Assembly (NCBI GenBank): GCA_004524385.1
Contig: SDNM01000115.1
Coordinates: 1 to 5,757, forward strand
Direction: 5' to 3'
Source of the DNA: Promethearchaeota archaeon
Lineage (GTDB): Archaea; Asgardarchaeota; Lokiarchaeia; Sigyniarchaeales; SOKP01
DNA: 5,757 nucleotides
The notes under the pieces were generated by a model. The model did no database searches. It had not been told where the DNA came from and saw nothing but the letters and a program-made list of their open reading frames with translations. This document shows, one piece after another, positions 1 through 5,535 of the stretch; the first letter of the stretch is position 1; every line of letters begins with the position of its first letter. A program made the translations under genes and the position numbers.

Positions 1-70
1 ATCGATAAAAATCCTCAAACTTCTGAACCTTATTGATGGGACGTGTAGGAGTAGGAGCTTGCGTTGTCAA
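1..70 (-). CDS. N-terminus of an unidentified protein (runs off left edge)
   Basis: On the minus strand a frame opens at TTG (68-70) and stays open to the window edge, giving 23 residues that begin MTTQAPTPTRPINKVQKFED. I do not recognise the protein. The start is supported by GAGTGA (plus positions 78-83), which resembles Shine-Dalgarno and lies 7 bases before the TTG. A TATA-like CTATAAAAAA (108-117) would place the transcript start about 17 bases before the TTG. The stretch is much richer in C and G than the flanking intergenic DNA, as expected where coding begins. The N-terminus is polar and proline/threonine-rich with no hydrophobic run, so no signal peptide or membrane anchor is visible. 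It lies downstream of the membrane-HEAT gene on the same strand, but a 172-base gap with its own promoter signals suggests separate transcription. What supports it is the agreement of start, ribosome site and promoter; the weakness is its short visible length. Confidence 0.55.
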   Translation of the reverse strand, partial: MTTQAPTPTRPINKVQKFEDFYR

Positions 71-77
71 TTAAAAA

Positions 78-117
78 TCACTCAATTTTATTGTTATAGA
101 CAAATTATTTTTTATAG
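78..117 (-). promoter_or_regulatory. TATA box and Shine-Dalgarno-like site for the left-edge gene
   Basis: Reading the minus strand, CTATAAAAAA (117-108) is a plausible archaeal TATA box. The usual spacing of about 26 bases gives a transcript start near 87-88. GAGTGA (83-78) follows, then 7 bases, then the TTG start. The same arrangement of TATA box, leader of about 15 bases, GGTGA-type site and TTG start is seen before the GINS gene, which supports both. The transcript start is inferred by spacing alone. Confidence 0.4.
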
Positions 118-173
118 TATTTTAATTTGGAATATTAACAACTTATTTTATTAACTATTTATTAAAACTACTT

Positions 174-192
174 GAAAATATTTAAGAAAAAT
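174..192 (-). terminator. Possible T-rich terminator of the membrane-HEAT gene
   Basis: Downstream of the HEAT gene stop codon the minus strand reads CATTTTTCTTAAATATTTTC, with two T-tracts. Archaeal transcription commonly ends at T-rich stretches without a strong hairpin, and I see no convincing hairpin here. This is a weak call because the whole region is AT-rich. Confidence 0.3.
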
Positions 193-242
193 GGAGGAGC
201 GATTTAGTAATTTATTATTGATAAGGAGGTATATATTTTTTT

Positions 243-3200
243 TTAAATTTCTCTTATTTTATGTAAAGCTTCACATATAATGGGATCCTGGCTCATTTCA
301 CACCTTATTTTTAATAAGGATATGACTCTCTTTTTGATTTTTTCGTCTTCATATTTTGAAGTTCGCTCCAAGATTAAAGCTATTGAGCGCTGTAATTCTA
401 TAGAGGTTTCTCCGCTCAAATTTTTCAACAGTTTTGATAAAACTTTATTGAGTCCAATTTTATTAATGATTAAGACCATATCATTAACCATTTTATTTCT
501 AACATCCTCAGAATCATCTTCTAAAAGAGTAATTATGTTTTCAAATATTGAATCGATATTATGAATACCATAGATTTTAAGCAATCCGGTTGATGCTTCT
601 CTAACTTTTGGGTCTTTATCTTTTAAATTCTTTAAAACCTTCTCAAAGGGAATTTGTGAAGATTTAATTTCTTTAAGATTAGATAGAATGTTCATGGCTG
701 ATCTTCTGACCCAAGTGCTTTCATCATCAAGAAAAAATACAAATTTATTAATGATTAATTCTCTATTTTCGAGGTGTTCGATAATTTCTCCTAAACTTGA
801 AATACTAGCTTCTCTAACGATCCAATCTTCATCCTTTAAACCAATATTAAACAACACATCAATGGCTTCTTCTGGAGATTTATACCCAATAAATCCTAAT
901 ATTTTTGCACAAGATTCTCGAATGAAAGAATCAGAATCTGAGAGAAAATCAATAATTGGAGGAATTGGAATTAAATTTGGTGATTCCCTAGCAATTTCTA
1001 ATAAAGATTTAAATAATGTAATCTTAACTGAAGGTTCTTGATTATTTAATGATTGTAAAATACCAATCATTTCAGGCTTTATCAAAATTGGATTCTTTTT
1101 TGCAATTTTAGATATAATTTTCGAACATTCTTTTTTTATTTGTTGATTTGTATCTTTTTCTAAAAGTATTAGGAAAGGTTTAATAGTAATTTTATCAGAA
1201 AAATCATCTATTAATCCTTCCATTGATGTGATCGCATTTAATCTAGTATCATCGTCATTAGAATCTAAATAATTAAATAACTTAGGGATTACATTTTTAG
1301 GATCATTTTTAGCAATTCTTATTAATGTTGTAGAAACAATACCTTTCTTAATATATTTAGAAACATCAGGAATACTAATTAAATTCTGAATAATTAAATA
1401 GGGATTCGTTTTATATTTTTCAACAAGAATCTTTGATATGGCTTCTTTTAATTGTTCGTTATCAAATTTTAAAAATATTAATAAAGTAGTTAAGATCTTT
1501 TCAGGATCTTTTTCCCAAAATCTACTTAATAGCGATAATATGCTATTTAAGATCTCAATATTATTAGGATCTATTTTATTTATAATCAATTCTATATCTA
1601 AAGCCTTTGGTTCTTCATTAAAATATTTTTCAAGTGCTAAAACTGAAGCTTTTCTTACATTTTTATCGATATCAGTTAAACCTTCGAGAAAAGGTTGAAT
1701 CGGAATTGAAAATTTCTTAAAATTCCCTATTTTGGAAAAGAGCTCAAAGATTGATGCTCTAACCGAACTTGTTGGATCTTTTATAAGGGGGGCGATCTTT
1801 GTTATCATTTCATCTTTAATATTCTCAGATTTTAGATTTTTAATATTTTTAATAGTAGCTGATCTTATAAATTTATTAGGATGATTTAATTTTTCAATTA
1901 ACAATTCAAATGGTATTTCCTCTGAAGTTTTTGAAAATATATTAAGACTTTCAACTTGGACATGATAATTAGGATCACTCAATAATTTATTAACATCCAG
2001 ATTCATTATTAGGTGATTATCTTTTTCAATTAACCTTGATAAGATTTTTAATCCAAATAATTTAAGTCTCCATTCAGCATCTTTGACAAGATTAAATATT
2101 GTTGTTATAGGGATATTATTGACTAAATTCATATTAGCTATGAATAAAGATTTTGCAAAAGGGATACTTTTATCATAATTAGGGCTTTCTAATGATTCAA
2201 TAATCCATTGTAAAATTTTGTCTGGGACATCGTTTTCTAATTGAAGTAAAATCTTATAACAAATTCTCCGAGAATTAGGATGGGGATCGCATATTCCATC
2301 TATTAAAGAATTTTTAAATTTCATATCATCAAGAATAGTCTTTTCTTTGAGAGGGATTCTTTCATACATCATAATTAACGTTTCTTCAGCATGTTTACTT
2401 ATTTCTCGATTTTTATTTTTAATTAAATTAAAAAGGGGGATAGGATCAAAAGTCTGGCCACATTGATTTATAATTGAATTTTTAATATTTCTTTTAAATT
2501 CATTTGTTTTAGATAAGAAATAGTATGTAGTAAATATTAACAAAACTACTTCCTCGATTGCTGCAGCAAAAGCAAACATTAAATAATTAGGAGTAATATC
2601 ACGAGTGAATTTCCAGAAAATTAATGTATTTTCTAGCTTTTTTGCATTTAAGATTAAAAAATTAACTAGTACGTTGATAGCAATAGCGGCTATTAAATAA
2701 GCTGCGAAATAGATATCTATACCTCTATATTTTATTTTACGGGCCCAAAATCTGGTAAAATATCCAAGCACTCCTAAAAATAGCGTGACGAAAACAAATA
2801 TAGAAGACATTAGTGCGAAGGGCATTGATGCCGTAAAGTAAAAACTTATTGTCTGAATCATGGAGATCCAAGCCCATACAAATACAAAAATCATTAATCC
2901 TATAAGAACTCTCGGTGCCCATCCTTTTTTAAATTCTTCAAAAGTTCTCTTACCATCTTCAAATCCAAGGAAAATAGATCTTTTAATCTCTGGGATATGG
3001 AGATAAAAATTTGATAACTGGGCAATATATCCTTTAGTTCCATAAAAAGTTAAAATCATTAATGGATAAACAAGCATCCAGCTCATCCATATCATTATAA
3101 AGGGTAATCCTAATAATGCAAGTAAAATTGGAGGTAAAAAAAAAACTGCAAAATAAAAAGCCAATGCGATGAAAACATTTATTATTTTATAATTTGTTTT

Positions 3201-3590
3201 ATTTATGATTTTTTCACCAATGTACTTATGAAATGGTGTAAGACCCTCGTCTGCTTCTCCGCTAAGAGCAATAAAAAGAAAATCAATCAAAGGGTAAAAA
3301 GAAATATAAGCCAGGCATATCGCAAATGGAATGAGAAAAACAATTGGATCCAAATCTGGAGGAGTAGTATCTGTCCAGAAATCAGGAGTTTCTATTGTAA
3401 ATATCAATGCCATACTAACAACTACTAATACCGCAGAACTAAATATAAATCCATAAACGATACATTGAAAGCGATCTTTAAGCTTGAATTCTCCCTTTTT
3501 TATAAGTGCAACTTGCTTGTAAATAATGAAGAAGCCAAAAATAAAAACCGCAATAAAGACTATAAATAATATAATAATTATACTGTCCAT
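243..3590 (-). CDS. Polytopic membrane protein with long cytoplasmic HEAT-repeat solenoid
   Basis: An 1115-residue protein in two parts. Residues 1-360 hold about nine hydrophobic helices (near 4-24, 43-65, 83-109, 136-158, 161-183, 227-249, 255-279, 291-314, 334-359). Basic loops (25-40, 280-289, 361-370) and the acidic loop 67-82 follow the positive-inside rule and predict N-terminus out, C-terminus in. Residues about 385-1115 are helical hairpins of the HEAT type, often with a D-x-x-V-R-x-A core; Arg/Lys or equivalent recurs at 576, 611, 646, 715, 783, 856, 891, 926, 962, 997 and 1031, a period near 35, for about 18 repeats. HEAT solenoids bind proteins or act as scaffolds, so a membrane-tethered platform is likely, but the partner is unknown. 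I recognise no enzyme motif. The ATG is the first possible start: an in-frame TAA lies three codons upstream. No Shine-Dalgarno is visible, consistent with a nearly leaderless transcript. The gene is divergent from GINS. Confidence 0.9.
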   Translation of the reverse strand: MDSIIIILFIVFIAVFIFGFFIIYKQVALIKKGEFKLKDRFQCIVYGFIFSSAVLVVVSMALIFTIETPDFWTDTTPPDLDPIVFLIPFAICLAYISFYPLIDFLFIALSGEADEGLTPFHKYIGEKIINKTNYKIINVFIALAFYFAVFFLPPILLALLGLPFIMIWMSWMLVYPLMILTFYGTKGYIAQLSNFYLHIPEIKRSIFLGFEDGKRTFEEFKKGWAPRVLIGLMIFVFVWAWISMIQTISFYFTASMPFALMSSIFVFVTLFLGVLGYFTRFWARKIKYRGIDIYFAAYLIAAIAINVLVNFLILNAKKLENTLIFWKFTRDITPNYLMFAFAAAIEEVVLLIFTTYYFLSKTNEFKRNIKNSIINQCGQTFDPIPLFNLIKNKNREISKHAEETLIMMYERIPLKEKTILDDMKFKNSLIDGICDPHPNSRRICYKILLQLENDVPDKILQWIIESLESPNYDKSIPFAKSLFIANMNLVNNIPITTIFNLVKDAEWRLKLFGLKILSRLIEKDNHLIMNLDVNKLLSDPNYHVQVESLNIFSKTSEEIPFELLIEKLNHPNKFIRSATIKNIKNLKSENIKDEMITKIAPLIKDPTSSVRASIFELFSKIGNFKKFSIPIQPFLEGLTDIDKNVRKASVLALEKYFNEEPKALDIELIINKIDPNNIEILNSILSLLSRFWEKDPEKILTTLLIFLKFDNEQLKEAISKILVEKYKTNPYLIIQNLISIPDVSKYIKKGIVSTTLIRIAKNDPKNVIPKLFNYLDSNDDDTRLNAITSMEGLIDDFSDKITIKPFLILLEKDTNQQIKKECSKIISKIAKKNPILIKPEMIGILQSLNNQEPSVKITLFKSLLEIARESPNLIPIPPIIDFLSDSDSFIRESCAKILGFIGYKSPEEAIDVLFNIGLKDEDWIVREASISSLGEIIEHLENRELIINKFVFFLDDESTWVRRSAMNILSNLKEIKSSQIPFEKVLKNLKDKDPKVREASTGLLKIYGIHNIDSIFENIITLLEDDSEDVRNKMVNDMVLIINKIGLNKVLSKLLKNLSGETSIELQRSIALILERTSKYEDEKIKKRVISLLKIRCEMSQDPIICEALHKIREI

Positions 3591-3617
3591 TTCAGTTTAA
3601 TAGAGTATTAATATCTT

Positions 3618-3625
3618 AATATAAA
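3618..3625 (-). promoter_or_regulatory. Probable TATA box of the membrane-HEAT gene
   Basis: On the minus strand the sequence is TTTATATT. Standard archaeal spacing puts the transcript start near 3595, only about 5 bases before the ATG at 3590. That fits the absence of any Shine-Dalgarno motif before this ATG and suggests leaderless or nearly leaderless translation. The surrounding DNA is almost all A and T, so other TATA-like words compete. Confidence 0.4.
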
Positions 3626-3654
3626 TTTTATTTTTCTTAATATAATTAATATAA

Positions 3655-3662
3655 TATATAAA
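3655..3662 (+). promoter_or_regulatory. Probable TATA box of the GINS gene
   Basis: TATATAAA is a close match to the archaeal TATA consensus. About 26 bases downstream gives a start near 3685, just before the ribosome site at 3686-3691 and the TTG at 3700, for a leader of about 15 bases. The box is inferred from sequence and spacing only, in a very AT-rich region. Confidence 0.45.
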
Positions 3663-3685
3663 ATCAACTTCTTATATTTAATTCT

Positions 3686-3691
3686 GGTGAG
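3686..3691 (+). promoter_or_regulatory. Shine-Dalgarno site that fixes the TTG start of GINS
   Basis: GGTGAG matches the GGTGA core complementary to the archaeal 16S 3' end and sits 8 bases before TTG at 3700-3702. No ATG or GTG with a comparable site lies nearby in this frame, so it decides the start. Confidence 0.6.
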
Positions 3692-3699
3692 TTTAAAAT

Positions 3700-4263
3700 T
3701 TGAATAAAATTCATGATAATTTAATCGATTCCCTTAACAGAATAAATTTTATTTTTAAAAATGATGAGATTTATATAGAATGTATAAAGGATCAAAATTC
3801 TTTATCGATATTTGGAGAATCTTTTGGTCCATTCGAAAAAGGAAAAAAATATAAATTGAAATTATTTTTAGCTATTCCTTTCATTGAAAATAATATAATG
3901 AAAATAGCGTCGAGTGATAAATGTGACCATGTGGATGTTCAAAGATATGCTATTGCTGAAAGAGATAATCAGAGACTCGTTCAACAAGATACTGAATATT
4001 TTTTAAATAAAATTAAAGAATTCCAATTTTTCACGCAAGAAGAAGTAAAAGCCGGAATTAAACCAAAAGCCGATTTAGATCGGTTTTATTCATATTTATC
4101 CAGTACAATCGACGGCAGATTATTGAAATTGTTAAGATTATCAAGAACAAAATTATCTTTAGATGATGAGAAAAGATTGACTAGTTCTGAAAAAATACTA
4201 TTTAACTATATCCATGAACATATAAGAACATGGAGAAACTTTTTTTTAGGAGCGAATCAATAA
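3700..4263 (+). CDS. GINS complex subunit, Gins23 (Psf2/Psf3-like) type
   Basis: A 187-residue protein that I read as an archaeal GINS subunit, part of the CMG-like replicative helicase with MCM and the Cdc45/RecJ-like protein (GAN). Residues about 20-73 form a small B-like domain with the signature IFGESFGPFEKGKKYKL, matching the Psf2 pattern of G-x-F-G-P-F followed by a basic/hydrophobic strand and a helix ending in a C/K-x-I strand. Residues about 78-184 form the helical A domain, including DGRLLKLLRLS (138-148), the equivalent of the Psf2 D-x-R-x-x-K-L-R-x-S helix, then L160-T-S-S-E164, the conserved Leu/Glu helix start, and a final amphipathic helix. The B-then-A order indicates the Gins23 family rather than Gins51. 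The start is TTG with a good ribosome site. The gene is single and divergent from the HEAT gene. The assignment rests on recalled family patterns, not a search. Confidence 0.78.
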   Translation: MNKIHDNLIDSLNRINFIFKNDEIYIECIKDQNSLSIFGESFGPFEKGKKYKLKLFLAIPFIENNIMKIASSDKCDHVDVQRYAIAERDNQRLVQQDTEYFLNKIKEFQFFTQEEVKAGIKPKADLDRFYSYLSSTIDGRLLKLLRLSRTKLSLDDEKRLTSSEKILFNYIHEHIRTWRNFFLGANQ

Positions 4264-4321
4264 AAATAAAATTGAAAACCATATCTTAAGCTAGTCTTTT
4301 TTAAATTACTATACTTTTTAT
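4264..4321. terminator. Convergent T-rich terminator region between GINS and pyrE
   Basis: The 58 bases between two convergent stop codons hold plus-strand T-tracts at 4297-4302 and 4315-4319, continuing at 4325-4331 inside the end of pyrE. The minus strand has TTTT and TTTTT tracts where the plus strand reads AAAAATAAAATTGAAAA, around the GINS stop. U-rich ends on both strands would terminate both transcripts in the archaeal manner. No strong hairpin was seen. Confidence 0.45.
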
Positions 4322-5011
4322 TTATTTTTTTAAGATTTTGATTTCTTTAATTCCATATTTTTTAAAATAATCTTCAATGTGTCTAGCTATTTTTTCATCC
4401 GGTTTTAATAGTTCATATACTCTTGGTAATATTTCTATAGCATCACTCATAGCATAATATTTTAAATCCTTATCCTTGAGAATTTCTTCAACTGATTTAT
4501 TATCATCCCTAATTTCGTTTCTGTTTGTTAGACCAATGGCAGCTATTATTTTAATATCGTTATCGAATAATTTATCTATAGTATGGATTAACGAATTTCC
4601 TGTAGTAGTTACATCTTCAAGGATTATTACATTTCCTCTTGGAATACCTAAAAAAAATCTGTCTTTAGGGTCGCCGTGCTGTTTAGGTTTTGCTCGACCC
4701 ATTGATAATGGATAAACTCCAAGATTATAATTTTTTTGGATTTTGGCCCATTTATATTGTGTAATTATTCCTATTTTAGTGGCGCCTTCTGGTACACCAT
4801 AGAAACAATCGGGTTTTAAACTATACTTTTCAACAAAACTTATAAGGAAGTCGCTTAATTTATCAATTAAATAGACATCTTCAGCAATATTTCTCCAATT
4901 TACATAAAAATAAGAAATTCTACCAGATTTTAACTCTAGGGGCTCATCAAAGAAGCCAATTACGTTGTTCTCAACAATAAAATCGTAAAATTTTTCTTTT
5001 TCCCATTTCAT
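4322..5011 (-). CDS. pyrE: Orotate phosphoribosyltransferase
   Basis: This 229-residue type I phosphoribosyltransferase should convert orotate and PRPP to orotidine 5'-monophosphate in pyrimidine synthesis, in the cytoplasm. The PRPP-binding signature VIILEDVTTTGNSL spans 128-141, with the acidic pair E132-D133. The N-terminal orotate/substrate loop is seen as ELKSGRISYFYVNWR (26-40). The flexible catalytic loop has R106, K110, H112 and G113, matching Arg99, Lys103 and His105 of the bacterial enzyme. The second loop lysine (Lys100 in E. coli) is replaced by A107, with a lysine one place later at K108. GVPEGATKIG (72-81) is the usual glycine-rich PRT segment. Length is slightly above the roughly 200 residues typical of the family, through a basic C-terminal tail. 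The start lies 9 bases after the stop of the preceding gene with no clear ribosome site, suggesting coupled translation in one transcript. Another PRT specificity cannot be fully excluded. Confidence 0.85.
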   Translation of the reverse strand: MKWEKEKFYDFIVENNVIGFFDEPLELKSGRISYFYVNWRNIAEDVYLIDKLSDFLISFVEKYSLKPDCFYGVPEGATKIGIITQYKWAKIQKNYNLGVYPLSMGRAKPKQHGDPKDRFFLGIPRGNVIILEDVTTTGNSLIHTIDKLFDNDIKIIAAIGLTNRNEIRDDNKSVEEILKDKDLKYYAMSDAIEILPRVYELLKPDEKIARHIEDYFKKYGIKEIKILKK

Positions 5012-5020
5012 TGATTATTA

Positions 5021-5482
5021 TTATTCTTTAAGAGTTAAATATTCTTTTCTCGTACGCGCATATTCTTCTCCGCTAATTTTTCCTGCTAAGAATTCTTTTT
5101 CTTTTTCTTGCATGATTTTTCTTTTCTTAGCCAGTTCTTTCTTTCTATCAGCTTTAGTAAAATTATTTGAAATATTCTGGGCGAGTGTAACGATTTTTTT
5201 GTTTTTATGTTTTAATAAATTATTAAGATATGGTTTTATTGGTCTTGTCATTTCTATATTTTTTTTAGAGAGTTCTTCAATCCGTTGAAGAGCAGAAATA
5301 GTTTCTTCGTTGTTATCTCCTTCTAAAACAGATATTAATCTTGGAATTGCTACATCTTTAAGAATCTCGTTAAGATAAGTTGAAATTTCCTTTTTTACCT
5401 TTGCATCCTCATATTTTTCAATTTGTTTTTCTCTGATGTATTCAATAAATATAAGGGGTAATTCAACTGGCCATTCTTGCAT
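5021..5482 (-). CDS. Small helical-repeat (HEAT-like) protein with SHOCT-like tail
   Basis: A 153-residue soluble protein of unknown function with no membrane segment. Residues about 30-108 look like two HEAT/ARM-type helical hairpins (IPRLISVLEGDNNEETISAL at 46-65; a second around 82-108). Residues about 110-128 are a highly charged, probably coiled or extended basic helix. Residues about 126-151 (EKEFLAGKISGEEYARTRKE and on) resemble the SHOCT pattern of a helix, a short G-x-I-S/T-x-E-E turn and a second helix, a motif often found at oligomerising C-termini. It lies 53 bases after top6A and 9 bases before pyrE, so it is probably co-transcribed with both. The ATG is the only standard start in frame, but the good GGAGG lies 28 bases upstream, too far to serve it. 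The gene ends in three consecutive TAA codons. The reading frame is clearly real by composition and packing; the function is unknown. Confidence 0.8.
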   Translation of the reverse strand: MQEWPVELPLIFIEYIREKQIEKYEDAKVKKEISTYLNEILKDVAIPRLISVLEGDNNEETISALQRIEELSKKNIEMTRPIKPYLNNLLKHKNKKIVTLAQNISNNFTKADRKKELAKKRKIMQEKEKEFLAGKISGEEYARTRKEYLTLKE

Positions 5483-5510
5483 TTTCTCTTTATCGATTAT
5501 CTGTACTATT

Positions 5511-5515
5511 CCTCC
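5511..5515 (-). promoter_or_regulatory. Shine-Dalgarno-like GGAGG at an unusual distance from its gene
   Basis: The minus strand carries GGAGG in the gap after top6A, 28 bases before the annotated ATG of the 153-residue gene. No ATG, GTG or TTG lies at the normal 5-10 base distance in any useful frame; in the gene's own frame the nearby codons are ATA, GTA, CAG, ATA and ATC. Either the site is incidental or the true start is a rare codon upstream. Confidence 0.35.
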
Positions 5516-5535
5516 ATCCTTCTTAGTAAACGTCC

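Noticed and set aside
1..36. Plus-strand protein C-terminus ending at TGA 34-36
   Set aside because: Only 11 codons are visible with no recognisable motif, and the minus strand here has a coherent start with promoter and ribosome-site support.
191..280. Plus-strand 30-codon frame beginning ATGGAGGAG
   Set aside because: No ribosome site precedes the ATG, the product is a low-complexity Phe/Leu run, and it overlaps the end of the HEAT gene antisense.
280..1698. Plus-strand open frames at 280-564, 688-1041 and 1438-1698
   Set aside because: They lie antisense inside the HEAT gene, are serine/isoleucine-rich as expected for the complement of a Lys/Glu/Asn/Leu-rich repeat protein, and lack credible ribosome sites. 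The minus-strand frame has clear HEAT periodicity.
2520..2570. CPBP (CAAX-type) intramembrane protease motif in the last helix of the membrane domain
   Set aside because: AIEEVVLLIF has the adjacent glutamates but lacks the arginine of EExxxR, and I saw no matching second and third motifs.
2737..3428. Minus frame 2737-2922 and plus frame 3228-3428
   Set aside because: Both are short alternative-frame shadows of the membrane domain of the 1115-residue protein; neither has a start signal or a recognisable motif.
4476..4715. Plus-strand frame antisense to pyrE
   Set aside because: It lies wholly inside the phosphoribosyltransferase gene, whose PRPP and catalytic-loop motifs establish the minus frame as the real one.
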